64,000 bases of DNA. Source: Albifimbria verrucaria (Eukaryota; Ascomycota; Sordariomycetes; Hypocreales; Stachybotryaceae). The notes below the pieces were generated by a model. The model did not search any database, had not been told where the DNA came from, and worked only from the letters and a program-made list of their open reading frames with translations. Shown in pieces: positions 10,702 to 22,290 of the stretch; the first letter of the stretch is position 1; each line of letters opens with the position of its first letter. The position numbers and the translations under genes are program-made. Location of the stretch: contig JAHREC010000062.1 of assembly GCA_020081605.1 (NCBI GenBank), forward strand, positions 992,001 through 1,056,000, given 5' to 3'.

Positions 10702-12937
10702 GTGCAAGACCCGGGATACTCATTCGAAACCCTAAAAGCAGCCTTTTCCGATTAGAGCGAGCTCTATAGTTGTAATTAGTGATGCCTGGGAACCGGGGTG
10801 AAAGGGGCCAGGCTGAGGCAGGACAAATGCAAAAGAGGCGATTGAAAGAGGCCAAAGGGGAGAGAGCAAGGTTCTAAATGACGTAGCACTTAGCATTTGA
10901 CTGCAAGAAATACCTAACTTACCATCACTGCACCTTTCGGTGCTCCCATGCACTTTTCATGGAGACATAGCTCGCCTTAGCGGAATAGCCGCAACCTTTT
11001 TTCTACTTTCCAGCTAAGATGGGACCACGCATTTGGTGGATTTGTAACATGCGAGGCTTTCGGAGTCCGATGAAGTCCGCCGGCCCAGGCAGAGCATTGA
11101 CTTTTTGGTAATACCGTTTCAAGAACCGGCGCTCATCACTGGCCTAGTCTTTTACGCCAGTAAGGCGAGGACACCACGCATGCTAAGTCATATGTGTCAC
11201 CACACCAAAAGCTTGATCCTTGTGATTTGCATTATGGAGATGGAATTGCGGTTGCGTTTGTCATTCCTCTCTCATACCAGTACTACTCCACTCTGGCCTC
11301 CTCAACCCTACCTAATTCAGTTGCTTGGCAACTTCGGATTTTTCAGATGCAATGGCCGGTCATTAGATTTGATGCTTTGTTGCTGGAGCCGGTCCAGATA
11401 CAGGTATAGCTGCTGCAATTGACTGACTTATTGACACATGCGCATGGGGAAACACTGGCGGGTCAAAGAGTCAGATGTTTAGGCGCGGTCAGCTCACCCC
11501 CATACCCAATTCAATTCCAGTAGAGCAGCGTCTTTACTTGAGGCATGGGAGTTTGATCGCCGACTTTTACTGATACCCGTGTCCCTTGACTGCGCGAAAG
11601 TGGGAGGCTTGTAGGTCCCAAGTAGATAGCCAATAAGAAAAAGTTCGTTCCGTATCAACACTTATGATATAGCGTATTTACTAGGTCTTTTTGGCGATTC
11701 GAAGTATATATTCTGATTATAAATAATCAGCCACCGGGTCGACAAGCTTCTCACATTCTCGCAGCCAAGGGGATATCCAGCTGCGGTCCACCTTATCCAC
11801 GAGATCGACAGACACCTATCCATGAAGAAATTTTGATTGGTAATCTTGATGAAACCATGAAGATTTGCAATATTTATTCTCTATAGCACTAATGTTATCA
11901 TTATGATATTGAAAAGAAAGTTACAACTTGATTACAACACCTTACAGGCTGTCATTCTATGACGATACGTGCCCTTTAAGCTATCCTATAATTCATAAAA
12001 AGTCAACATATTGTAACTTTCTATCGATAAGAATAGCAGAAAGTTGTGGGTAAATTATTATATTAGGAAAGGTTTTAGTAGCCTGCGACTGATAGTTCGG
12101 TTGGAGGTGCAGGGCTTAAAGAGAATATTAGTCGCAGTACATAAGAAAAGGAGTACGTATCGTTATCAGACGGTTGATTGCTTATCTGACCTTGCCAATC
12201 AGGGCATTAAGACAGATGCTTTACGCACACCCCGACACATTTATCTATTTGGCAGCTTGTAGGCTCCGAAGGTGTTTTGAGCGAGGATCTAAACCAATAG
12301 TAACAGAGAAAAGGTAGATATTTAAGTTACGGAAGAGAAGATCTTCTTAATTAAATACCTAGTTTCTTATCCTATACTCTGGAAGAACCTGATTTATCAA
12401 GTTATCTCATAGGAATCTTAGTAGCTAGATGTACGTGGGGACTTACCAACTAGTTGTTGAGCAGATGCTGCCAAAGAGATTAGACCCCTCATTGGTATGC
12501 AAACGCGGTAAATCACGTTGGTCTGTAAGAAAAGATTCAGCACGCCAAGCCTCTTGTTTCACTTCCTAAAGATGCCGGAAGGAGCCTCAGTCTTGTATTC
12601 CGCCCAGAAGGAATCTATCTCAAGCAGGAGAGAACTACAAACAACGCCAGATTATGCACCTTTTGGGTAACCAGGCCCAACTCTTAGACTCCGCCTGCTC
12701 CATTAGCAGTGAGAGGACCTGTCAGGTACATAGGATAGAATACTTAATAAATCAATTTTTAGAGAATATTGTGAGACTCCCTAAGCAATATTTACTGCTC
12801 AAGGTAGTATATCTCTATAAATCCTCAACACCAGATCTCCAATATATAGCTTGTACATGTTAGTATACACAGGTATTTTATCAGAGCCCTCATAGCAAGG
12901 GCATTTAGCCCCCATTCCAATGTCTTGGGGTTGATAT
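10702..12937. other. Large gene-poor interval
   Basis: About 2.2 kb between the zinc-cluster start and the MFS 3' end. The first 500 bases would carry the regulator promoter. Open frames at 11105-11422 and 12044-12262 have no recognisable domain and start or end arbitrarily. From about 11640 to 12900 the sequence is AT-rich with scattered TA steps, as in old, mutated transposon sequence, but no element ends or coding domain could be recognised. Confidence 0.4.
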
Positions 12938-14861
12938 CTAAGCGCCTCCAGGCTCTAAAGCTTTTCCCTTAACGCTTTTCCACTCAACTCCAAGAGCTCC
13001 TATGAGACTAAGACAGCTCATAATCATGGCAAGCTGGAAAGTTTTAATGATGGCGGCGTTGTATGCCACTAGAACCTGTGGTAGCATGGCAGGATCTACT
13101 ATAGCCCTCAAACTAGTTGCTCCTGCATGAATAACATCCTGAGGGTCAAGACCGGTAATCCCCAGGTGATTGAAATTTGCCACCAGCTCATTAGTGAAAA
13201 TGTTCTGAGCAACTGAAACAAATAGGGCACCGCCAAGCATCTGGACGAACATGACCATAGCAGTTCCGATTGACACATCTCGGAGAGGAAGAACAGCCTG
13301 TGCAGCAACGCCACCCTGTTGAAAGCCAAGGCCGACTCCGAGACCATAGATGAATTGAAAGCCAACCCATTTGGCCTGCTCTGTGTCCACTGTAAAGGTG
13401 GACAGTAGACCTGCCCCAACAGACATGACAACTGCGCTAGCGATGAAGAAAGGCGCATAATGGCCCAGCTTGGTTGTTAAGGATCCAGCACACATGATAC
13501 CAACAACGTTTGCTAGAATCATAGGCAGAGAGTAAATACCGGCACGCATGGCCGATGTATTCTTGATGACTTGGAACTGCGGACCATGTTAGCACATCGG
13601 ACCTTCAGTAAGGTCGTTTTACTTTACCCAAATGGGAATGTAGTATGTGAAAATAAAGAATGAGCCCCCAATGCAGAAGCCGAACATCGCCGCAGCAGCT
13701 ATTGTCCTATTTGATGCAATTCGGGCTGGTACTAAGTTTCTCCTTCAGTTTCCCAATTTACACGACGGGGTCCTTGACAACTTACCTGTTGCATTGTCTT
13801 GCATTATGATCTGAACAGTAATGAAACTTATCAGGAGAACTCCAAATACAATGAAAAGGGCGATTATCCGCGCATTCGACCAGTCATACTTAATGCCACC
13901 CCATTGCAAAGCCAGAAGAAGGCAAATAATGCTGGGGATGAAGATGAGAGTGCCAACAGGGTCGAGCCGTTTCGCGGCTACAAGGAAGGGTTCTGAATGA
14001 GAAGTAGCCTTGGGTGGCAACTTCAAGAGGAAGAAGATGATTATGGCCGTGACCCCGCCTAAGGGTAGATTGATGTAGAAGCACCATCTCCACGTCGCAT
14101 TATCAGTAAAGGCACCACCCATCTGTAAGACTATCAGGATCAGGAAACACAATAAAGAATGGGATATTTCCATACCAGTGGCCCAGCAACAGAAGCAATG
14201 CCATACATGCCACCCAGTAGACCAAAGAAGATTGGCCTTTTCTGCCGGACGACTGTATGAGCTATGGTTACCAAGGCGCCTGTGAAGATGCCTGCACTAC
14301 CCAAACCAGCGACAGCCCGGCCAATGATCAAAGCAGTTGATGTCGGCGCCACACCACAGATGAGAGAGCCGAGCTCGAATATGAATAAGGCGGTCAGAAA
14401 AACGACTTTGACGCTGAACATTGCATAGAGCTTGCCAAATAGAAGCTGTAACGCTGTGATGTTGTGAGTACCTTACGTGCGTCTCAGTTGGGGCGATTCA
14501 TTCGACAAGAACTTACAACAAGTGGTCAAGAGGTACGCCGATGCATACCAACCGACATCGTTGAGGTTTTGGAATTGATCAGTAATTTTCGGAATAGCCA
14601 CGGCGATGATCTAGACCAAGTCAGTTAAGAAGCTTCATGGTTCCGCAGCGTCCAAGGACTTACGGTGTTATCCAGAGCGACACAAAGAACCGCCAGCATT
14701 AGACTTAGGGTAATGAGACCCAGCTTGAGGCCCATGGGATACACGGCGGCCGCTTCATCCAATTCAACTTGACCGCTCCCAGCAGTGACGGCGTTAGCAG
14801 CCTCGGGGACGGTTGAGCTTTCTGCTCGTGTCTTCCCCGGTTCTTCACTATCAGAAACCAT
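12938..14861 (-). CDS. MFS drug:H+ antiporter, DHA2 (14-TMS) type
   Basis: The gene starts at ATG 14861 and ends at the stop near 12938. A hydrophilic N-terminus of about 45 residues precedes the first membrane helix, which ends in LCVALDNT. After a 53-nt intron (14611-14663) the next exon continues [13 protein letters not shown]; together these form the LDxTIxxxAxP motif typical of 14-helix MFS exporters. Later exons carry [22 protein letters not shown] (motif C-like), [13 protein letters not shown], and a C-terminal half with YFxPxxFQ-type and GxGxGxxxQ segments. At least five introns join in frame and no frame break was found. Members export drugs, mycotoxins or siderophores across the plasma membrane. 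The Zn2Cys6 gene upstream on the same strand could regulate it. Confidence 0.85.
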
Positions 14862-16346
14862 TATGAAGAGATGGACAATAGAGTCAGTGGCTCAACAAAT
14901 GGAACGAAGAAAACCAAGAGAAGAATAGAAGGACGTGCCCAAAACTTGAGCATGACCGAAGTGTGAGGATGGCCGGTAGATTTTGGACGGAGGAATTGAT
15001 TGCTCTAAATGGAAGTAGACACGTTCCGAAATGACCCTCAGACGACGGACAATGTCCCAAGGATCTGTTTTTAGTGTACTCTTACAAAGTAAATCATGTA
15101 CGAATTTGTAAGCCCCAGTCGGAGTCCGAAGCGTTTAGCACCTCTCAAATAGGATGGACTCTCATAAAATGGGGTCACGGAAAGCTCGGACACCGGTTAG
15201 CAATCCGAACGTGTTCGTCGACATTTTGCTTGGAATTTTAATAATCAGTCTCAATTCTATGTGGAATGAGTAGGCTGTTCTTCTTCGCGGGTTCTGTACT
15301 GGAGGCTGCAAAATTATAGAGGGCATTTTGGCGCTCAAGTGTAGGGTGAAGCAAGGTAGAGAGTAAGTACGTGGGTAATTGCGGGTGAGTGTGGATAAGT
15401 AACTGTACATAAGTATATGTTTGTTGGTACGAATATAAGCAGGAATGCTCGCACAACAGTGTAAACCTACGTTTCTGCTGCGACTGGATAATATCGATCA
15501 TGTTGGGTGGGTATTTACAAGATGCGGATATGTTGTGAAGTCAACGTAATAATACAGGGTAGATATACTCGTTATATCTTTGTGTCTTTTATTTTATTTT
15601 TTATTTATTCTCTTTATCTTCTACAATCTATTCTATATAAAATCTTATGGGGTGTATCATAAACTGTAGATCCTTATCTCTCTTATAAAATTGTTATTTT
15701 TATGATTGGGGGAAGAAAAAAAAGAAAAAAAGGATTGGGTATTTTTCCAACATACTATCGATCAAATTCCAATTCTTCAAAGTGTACCGCCCAATCTATT
15801 CTCTCCAGCCACGAACTCAACTCTAGCTTATCGCTCATGGCCTGAACTGCTTTCTTTCTTTTTGGACTTGCGAAAGCGCCTGGCTATTCCATCTGGCCTG
15901 ACAGGCCCCGGCTTCCCGTACATTCTGCAAGCCTCTCACTCTAGAAGTCTTTATCGTCACAACCTACCCGTGTCATGAGTGGCTCTTGAGCTTAATGACC
16001 TATGGATAGAGACACTATGCGTTCCTGTGTTGAACACACAAGGTCGATCAACCTACATCCTCAACGCGACGAACCCGTATGGATATGAATTGCAAGCCTA
16101 TAGCCTCTTAATCTTTGTTTCCTCTGAGCCAAGAAAAATCAAGTATCTTCGTTACTAATAAATATACTTCCCTTCAATTTGAGCTTGAAAAGGTCTTGTG
16201 CAATCCACCCCCAACGTAATCCTGGTCGGTGCACGCTCTCATACAAAACTCTTATCCAATCTATACATGTTGTATAACGTACTTACAGTTGAGGATTTTT
16301 CTCTCCTGGTTTCAAGGCTAGTTATAAGTGAAAGGGACAGGGATGC
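14862..16346. other. Intergenic region, AT-rich core
   Basis: About 1.5 kb without a recognisable gene. Between about 15570 and 15740 the sequence is nearly all A/T with T-rich then A-rich runs. Frames at 15162-15501 and 15706-15978 overlap on opposite strands and lack domains. The first few hundred bases upstream of 14861 probably contain the MFS promoter. Confidence 0.4.
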
Positions 16347-17240
16347 TTAGAATTTTTCCAAGGATGGTCTGATGTCAAGCTCGAGTGTAAATGCGGACCG
16401 AGGCTGAGCATGTAGATGCCAGTACGTCTCAGCAATCTAGAAATATTTTATCAGTATTTGGAGAACGATTGAATGTCTCTCTGAAGACTGACCGCATCTG
16501 GCTCTATTTTGCTACCTGGGCCGACGTCATTGCCTCCCCAGGCCTTTGAGGCAGGCGTATTGATGAGTCCATCGATTATAACGTGAGCCACATGAACACC
16601 CCGAGGGCCGAATTCGCGGGCCAGGGAATGGCTCATGGCCCGCAAGGCGAATTTCCTGCGGCAAACGACAAGAATTTTGAGGATGATTTAATTGATGCCG
16701 TTGCACCAGTCACTATTAAAGTAGGAGGGTGTTCGGAGGTCGACGTGGCTTCGAGAAGCAATGGGATCACCTTCTGCGCAAAAGTGAAGAAGGATTCCTG
16801 GTTGATCATTTATAAGCCAAGATCACCAAATCTGGGAATGACTTACGTGGAAATTCCCACTCCAACGCGGAACTCTTCAGGTGTCATTTCTAGAAACGGC
16901 TTGGCCATAAAACCAGTATTTAGATTGTAGACGGCAGCCGCGAGCTTGCTCCCAGGCAGCGCTTTATTGATGTCCTCAAAGACGGAATTCAGGGAAGACA
17001 GATCGCTCACGTCTGCTTCGATACCGATAGCCTGGCCGCCCGCGTTGTTGATAGCTGCCACCGTGCTCTGATATGTCTCTGCTTTACGTGCAAGCAAGAC
17101 GACAGGGTAAGCTTGGGCAAATCGAGTCGCGACAGCTCGACCTGGGTGCGTTAGTGGCAGAAGGCAGTTACTACTAAGTAGCTCTCACCTGTTCCAGGAC
17201 CAGCTCCAGCGACCAAAGTATAGAACGACGCGGTAGCCAT
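16347..17240 (-). CDS. Short-chain dehydrogenase/reductase (SDR), broken frame
   Basis: Starts at ATG 17240 (MATASFYTLVAGAGPGTG, the glycine-rich NAD(P)-binding turn split by an intron after the second Gly-rich step) and continues with VVLLARKAETYQ, then EADVSDLSS. Later exons give AQKVIPLLLEA, TLIVTGATAS, SHSLAREFGPRGVHV and end with a short last exon closing at the TAA 16347-16349. The expected YxxxK is replaced by a sequence around SFAAGK, as in a fungal subgroup of atypical SDRs. In the middle the frame slips by -1 at a T run (16652-16654 on the plus strand, AAA in sense); one extra base would restore continuity. The exact second intron is uncertain. It probably reduces or oxidises a small carbonyl compound; the substrate is unknown. 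Confidence 0.7.
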
Positions 17241-18070
17241 CTTCAACCGCTTCTAAGGGATGGCGGAAGAAGCTGTGTCGATAGGGAGGGAGGGAGATCT
17301 TGCTTGCGTCGAGGAAAGAGAAGGCATTGAGTTCTGGGCATCTGTGGATAACGGGCACGGGGTCCGTAAGAGCACAGGGTTTCCGCGTCGGCCCAACGCT
17401 TGTCGGATGCCGACAAGGAAAAAGGGAGCAGCCAGGATATCAAGGTGTGCTAATAAGGCTGATCTTGTTAGCTTCTATACCTAGATCAGAGTTACAATAG
17501 CCGTATATGGGACCAGTGTGGACAAATTCACACCGGTTATAGTTTGACAATCGATTTCTCTTGAGTCATAACCTAAACTAATTCTTGCTGGGCCCTGTTT
17601 TAGTCCTAGCGTCGTGTATTCTAGGTCTTGATTCTGGAAGCTCGCGTTTGTGATTCTCCTTCCGCACCACATTTAGCGTCCCCAGTACGGTAGTTCGTTC
17701 TTAGGCGATCCTAAAATTCCGTGTGTAACCACGATGGAAAAGATATGTAAGCAGATACAAACCAGCGGCATCCGACAAACACCGAGTGTGACCACCATAG
17801 CGGGGAATTGACTACCTGAATCGTTCATTTTCCACTTGGAGGTCCCTGTGGCCAGAGTCAATGCCGCAGGGCGGAAATTGATTTTACATCATCCATGTAG
17901 CTTAGTCTGATGAGGCTGATGGAGTTTCAGCCAGCAACTTCCAAGTGGAACTTGCGTATATATAAAGCCCTACCGTACGCAGTCTGTAAAACTTACTTCG
18001 ACTTATTACAATCATAGCTCAGCACACAATATCTTTCTTCCTTCAACCAGGATTCATCGCCATCCTCAAA
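17241..18070. other. Divergent promoter region between SDR and NmrA-like genes
   Basis: About 830 bases separating two divergently read genes. Frames here (for example 17260-17484) carry no domain. A strong TATA element lies about 105 bases before the NmrA-like ATG (listed separately). Confidence 0.45.
17957..17967 (+). promoter_or_regulatory. TATA box of the NmrA-like gene
   Basis: The sequence TATATATAAAG lies about 105 bases upstream of the ATG at 18071, at a plausible distance for a 5' leader of about 75 bases. It is a near-perfect TATA element. Function is inferred from sequence and position only. Confidence 0.55.
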
Positions 18071-19174
18071 ATGTCCAAGATCATCACTGTGTTCGGTGCA
18101 ACTGGCACTCAAGGTGGTTCAGTCATCCGATCCATCCTTGCTGACCCGGTTATTTCCAAGGAATATCGCATTCGGGGAGTTACGCGTGATGTGTCTAAAG
18201 CCCCAGCGCAGGCTTTGATCAAGGAAGGTGTGGAGATGGTAACGGTATGACTTCTTCTAACTCTTGTCGAGAATTCTTCCCTTTGCCTCAATACCCTCTT
18301 GACCTGATAATCCATGAACCGGCTAATGATCTTACAGGCCGATATGAACTCCAAGGAGTCGATTTCAGTTGCTTTGAGAGACTCTCATATCGTCTTCCTT
18401 GTTACCACGCCTGATTTCATGTCTGGCGGTGGAACGAAGGAGCAACTGCATGGCAAGAATGTTGCAGATATCGCCTCTGAGCTCGGTGTAAAGCAGCTCA
18501 TCTATTCCTCTCTTTTACATGTCACCGAAACTACTCAAGGGCGGCTCAAGCACGTCGTGCATTTCGATGACAAGGCTGAGGTGGAGAGATACATACGCTC
18601 CAAGCAGATTCCTAGCACATTTGTGCTGCCAGGATACTTCATGTCCAACTACACCGCTTTGCAGATGATTAGGAAGGCCGATAATGATACGTATACCCTC
18701 ACCTATCCAGTCGGTCCCCAGGCCAAGTTCCCTCTCATCGACGCTGCTTCTGACGTTGGTAAGTTGTTCCTCTTTACCGTAATCTTGTTAATTCACATGG
18801 TGAAACTTATCAGGAACTCTAACTTCTTATCCATAGGTAAATATGTCGTTGCTGCTATCCGAAACGCCTCTCAAGTACTCGGAAAGCAAATCCTAGCTGC
18901 CGCGGACTATTACACACCAACTCGCATTGTCGCTGAGTTTGAGGAGGTTACTGGCAAGAAAGCCATCTTCGTGCAAATTGATGCTGCCACATACAAGAGT
19001 TTCATACCTGGACAGCTGGCCGAAGAAATGCTGGAAAACCACCTGTTTATCGAAGATCCAGGATATTACAACGGCCAGGATTTAACCGATAGTCAAGAAT
19101 TGTTGAAGAGTATAGGGCTTGCACCTACAAGCTGGAAGAAGTTCCTGGAGGCGAACAAGGCTGCATTCCAATGA
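18071..19174 (+). CDS. NmrA-like NAD(P)-binding family protein (first copy)
   Basis: Three exons, 18071-18244, 18338-18758 and 18837-19174, give 310 residues with no frame break. The N-terminus is MSKIITVFGATGTQGGSV, the GxxGxxG Rossmann motif of the NmrA/HSCARG group. Further family features are RGVTRD after the second strand, a VFLVTTPDF segment, VKQLIYSSL and PGYFMSNY. NmrA-type proteins sense the NAD(P)/NAD(P)H state or act as atypical SDR reductases on small molecules; NmrA itself restrains the nitrogen regulator AreA, but this gene belongs to the wider family and no such role can be claimed. It is read divergently from the SDR on the left. Confidence 0.85.
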
Positions 19175-20445
19175 GCCATTACAACGTTTCATCATATCGA
19201 GATAGTGTTACTATAGATAAATGACAGCTAAGTGCACTATGTTTAGGCTCCTTACACTCTGATCTAAGACTTGTATTGGCAAGAAGCTCAAAGGTGGAGG
19301 AAGCCGCATGTAGATACATAATGTTTACGTACGCATATCCAAAGAGCTGTTTAATGGCACGAACCTTTTAGTGTCTTTTTTCTTTCCTGATATGTTTTCC
19401 TGAATCTGAAGCAACAATATCACAAAGATTGTCACTAGTCTATTAGACTGTAGCTTGGAACTAGTCAAGACAATTTCGGGCACTGTATTTTATTGATAGC
19501 AGGCTGGTTCCTAATTTGCAGGACTAGCCCGTTCTATATGCCTGAGTTCTTTGTTGGTTGGTTGCGAGCGCTCTCGAACGCCAGTCGCTCGTCGCGCTCA
19601 TCTATTCACTTGGTTGTTTCCCTTGACCTTCTTTTTGCCCCATCTGGCTCGCACCTCGTTTCCCCATGCTATGTGCCCTTTCTTCTGGTCCTTTACCTTA
19701 CATACTTCCGCGCATGGTTCTCCGTGACACAAGCTCCCACATCTTTAGCACGAAGCTGGTAGGTGAGGTACGTATCCGTCCCTAGCCATTATGATCACGT
19801 AATTTGGCTCAGCATCTCCCCTGTCTGGGTCATGACACGTGCCCAGGGGAAGAAACATTCGCTCATAAGTAAGACGAATACTATCATTGGAATCTGAGCC
19901 GTTTCTTTGAGTTCCCTTATTCTGGTGACTTATGTCAATAGATTGATGGGCCCCACATCATAAAGGAGCTTCATAGATCTGGTTGTCATTCCTGGCGAGC
20001 TATCCATGACACTAAGAGCCTCAAGAAACGTAGTCCAATCGTGGCGGTCAGGCCAAGTAGCTCGACATGAAAAGTAAATTTTATGCGTCACTACGCCTAG
20101 TACAGGTAGCTTGCCTCATACTAAGGTTAGTACATGGAGCAAGCAAAATCATGCCGGCGGCGGTCTTTATCGGACAGCGGCGCCATGACGCTACCAGGAT
20201 GATTTATAATTCGCAGCTCGGCCAACGTCGCAAACACCGAGAACCCACAGGTAGAAATCCGGAAGTAGAGACCCACCTACGTAAATGATTCAGTTCATCT
20301 GGTAATCTTCTTATATGAATCAATGATCATCCGTTGAATATCCTCTTCCTTTATTGTAACTCTTCCCCAATTCTCTGATTGCGAAAAATTGTACAATAAC
20401 CAGCTTGTACATCATTTCAACCATCCTCGTCTTCAAGTCTTCATC
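19175..20445. other. Intergenic region between the two NmrA-like genes
   Basis: About 1.27 kb. No domain was recognised in any frame. The frame at 19493-19762 is open but unsupported. Confidence 0.4.
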
Positions 20446-21398
20446 ATGAGTCGGGCGATTCTTGTAACGGGTGCCACTGGCAAACAGGGTGGTTCAGTGA
20501 TCAAGGCACTTTTGGCAGCAAAGGCCGACTTCAATATTTTGGCTGTGACAAGAGATGCCAATTCTCCGGCGGCCCAGAGACTCAAAGCCAAATCATCTAA
20601 CATTACCCTTGTTCAGGGTAACCTAGATGATACAGAGGCCATTTTCAAGAGTGCCAAAGCGTCGTGTTCAGTGCCAATTTGGGGGTGTACAGCATTCAGG
20701 TTTGTTTCTCACAAAATGAAAAGGTAATAAACATTGAACGATTGCTAAAATGCATACAGACTCCTGCCATGAACAAAACTGGACCGGTTATCGAACAGCG
20801 ACAAGGCCAAGCTCTTGTTGATTCGGCACTGCAGCATGGCGTGAAGCATCTTGTCTACTCCTCCGTTGATCGAGGAGGCGATATCAAATCGTTCAAGAAT
20901 CCGACTGATGTACCGCACTTCGTAAGCAAGCATCATATTGAGCAACACCTTATAAACAAATCCAAGGGAACCGAAATGACATGGACTATTCTCCGTCCAG
21001 TGGCTTTTATGGAGAACATTACCGATAAGACAATTGGATCAGTTTTCTGTACCTCTTGGAAAACGACAAACTTAAAATCACTACAACTTATTGGTGCTGA
21101 AGATATCGGTATCTTTGCCGCCAAATCGTTCATGGATGTCGAACATTTTAAGAACAGGGCACTCTCACTGGCAGGAGACGACTTGAACTACGATCAGATG
21201 GCTCAGATTTACACGGAGGTTAAGGAGCGCAGCCTCCCATACTTGGGGTTGGTTGTCAAAGGGGTGTTCTGGTTTTCAACGGAGATGCGAAATATGTTCA
21301 ACTTCTTTGCCAAGGAAGGTTATGGAGCAAATATTACTGAGCTGAAGAAGATTCACCCGGGGTTGAAAGATCTTAGATCTTGGCTAAAGGAGAACTAA
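20446..21398 (+). CDS. NmrA-like NAD(P)-binding family protein (second copy), one frame break
   Basis: Exons 20446-20699 and 20760-21398 are separated by a 60-nt intron. The N-terminus is MSRAILVTGATGKQGGSV, again the GxxGxxG Rossmann turn, followed by NLDDTEAIFKSAK. The family block PIWGVYSIQ is split: the frame slips -1 at a five-base G run (20681-20685), where one more G would give the expected reading. The total exon length plus one base is a multiple of three (298 codons), supporting a single missing base. The second exon continues with GVKHLVYSSVDRGG, TILRPVAFMENI and a C-terminal substrate part. It is only distantly similar to the first copy, so it is a family member and not a recent tandem duplicate. 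Confidence 0.8.
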
Positions 21399-21990
21399 GG
21401 TTAGCATGAATCGAAAGAGCTAACCAATGTTTGTTTTAATAATAAACTCATCTATTAGTATAATTAGGTATAAAAGCTATATATAAGCTGTCTTAATTCT
21501 ATTAGCAGAAAACTGGATTGATTCGTTTATAAGTATAGCTTTTTTAGCTAAAGGGAGTGGAGGGGAGGGAGGGAGAAGCGCGAGCTTTATTGTTGAACTA
21601 TATAGCTCAAAGAGATAATATTTGATTTAAATGATCTAACTTCTATCTCTCTTTTCTTTATATTTACATAAAGGAATAATATAGAGCATGTTTAATATTA
21701 ATATAATTATTTAAATGTATTTAATACAGCTTATAGTAATTACTTAAACTATATATTTATTTGTACATTCATTTAATTATACTTACTCTTATACTATTTA
21801 CTATTTAGTAGAGGATTTATATTAGTTACTTAGTATAAATAGATAAGATTTCTTATAATCTAATTTTATTACTATACATGATGTTAATTTATGGCTATAG
21901 CAAATCGTTTAGTTATGTACTGTTCTTATATTTAGTATCCATTGAGCGCTATCTGATTGTGATTTTCCTCCCAAGTAGAATAAGAGGTTT
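21399..21990. repeat. AT-rich block, probably mutated repeat sequence
   Basis: From about 21420 to 21960 the sequence is overwhelmingly A and T with dense TA/AT steps and no open frame. Such blocks in ascomycetes often come from repeat-induced point mutation (RIP) of transposons. No terminal repeats or coding relics were recognised within it, so the origin is inferred from composition and from the LINE fragment next to it. Confidence 0.45.
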
Positions 21991-22079
21991 CCTTTTTGTG
22001 TCTCGGTGTATTATAGCATTTTAGTACTATACACTGTCTATTTCCTATATCGAAAGAGAAAATGATCCACTGTTTCTAT

Positions 22080-22290
22080 CGCTTGTTCGCACGCGCATTG
22101 CTGCGATGCTGCTATTCCAACCCGAAAAAGGTGGTCCGTCCTTGCCAGACGCTTTCCACGACGTTGCCAGGAAGAGCCATCGCTCTACCTCTTCCATGGT
22201 AATATCTGGTATGGCGACAGCGGTCCCCGCTGAGGTCGCACCCCTTCCTCCTCAATGTGATCCGGCAACGGAGCAGTAAAACTAAATTGA
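22080..22290 (-). mobile_element. Non-LTR (LINE, Tad-like) retrotransposon fragment, reverse-transcriptase start
   Basis: On the minus strand one frame reads ITMEEVERWLFLATSWKASG then KDGPP. This matches the conserved entry to the LINE reverse transcriptase, where fungal elements show an 'IT.EEV..A...A..WKAPG.DG.P' pattern. Just upstream in another frame is FTAPLPDHIEEE, resembling the linker before that motif. The rest of the polymerase, the endonuclease and the RNase H are not recognisable around it, so this is a short dead fragment beside the AT-rich block. Limits are approximate. Confidence 0.5.

Noticed and set aside
10732..10953. Small open frames upstream of the zinc-cluster gene
   Set aside because: No domain, overlapping frames and position in the expected promoter or 5' leader.
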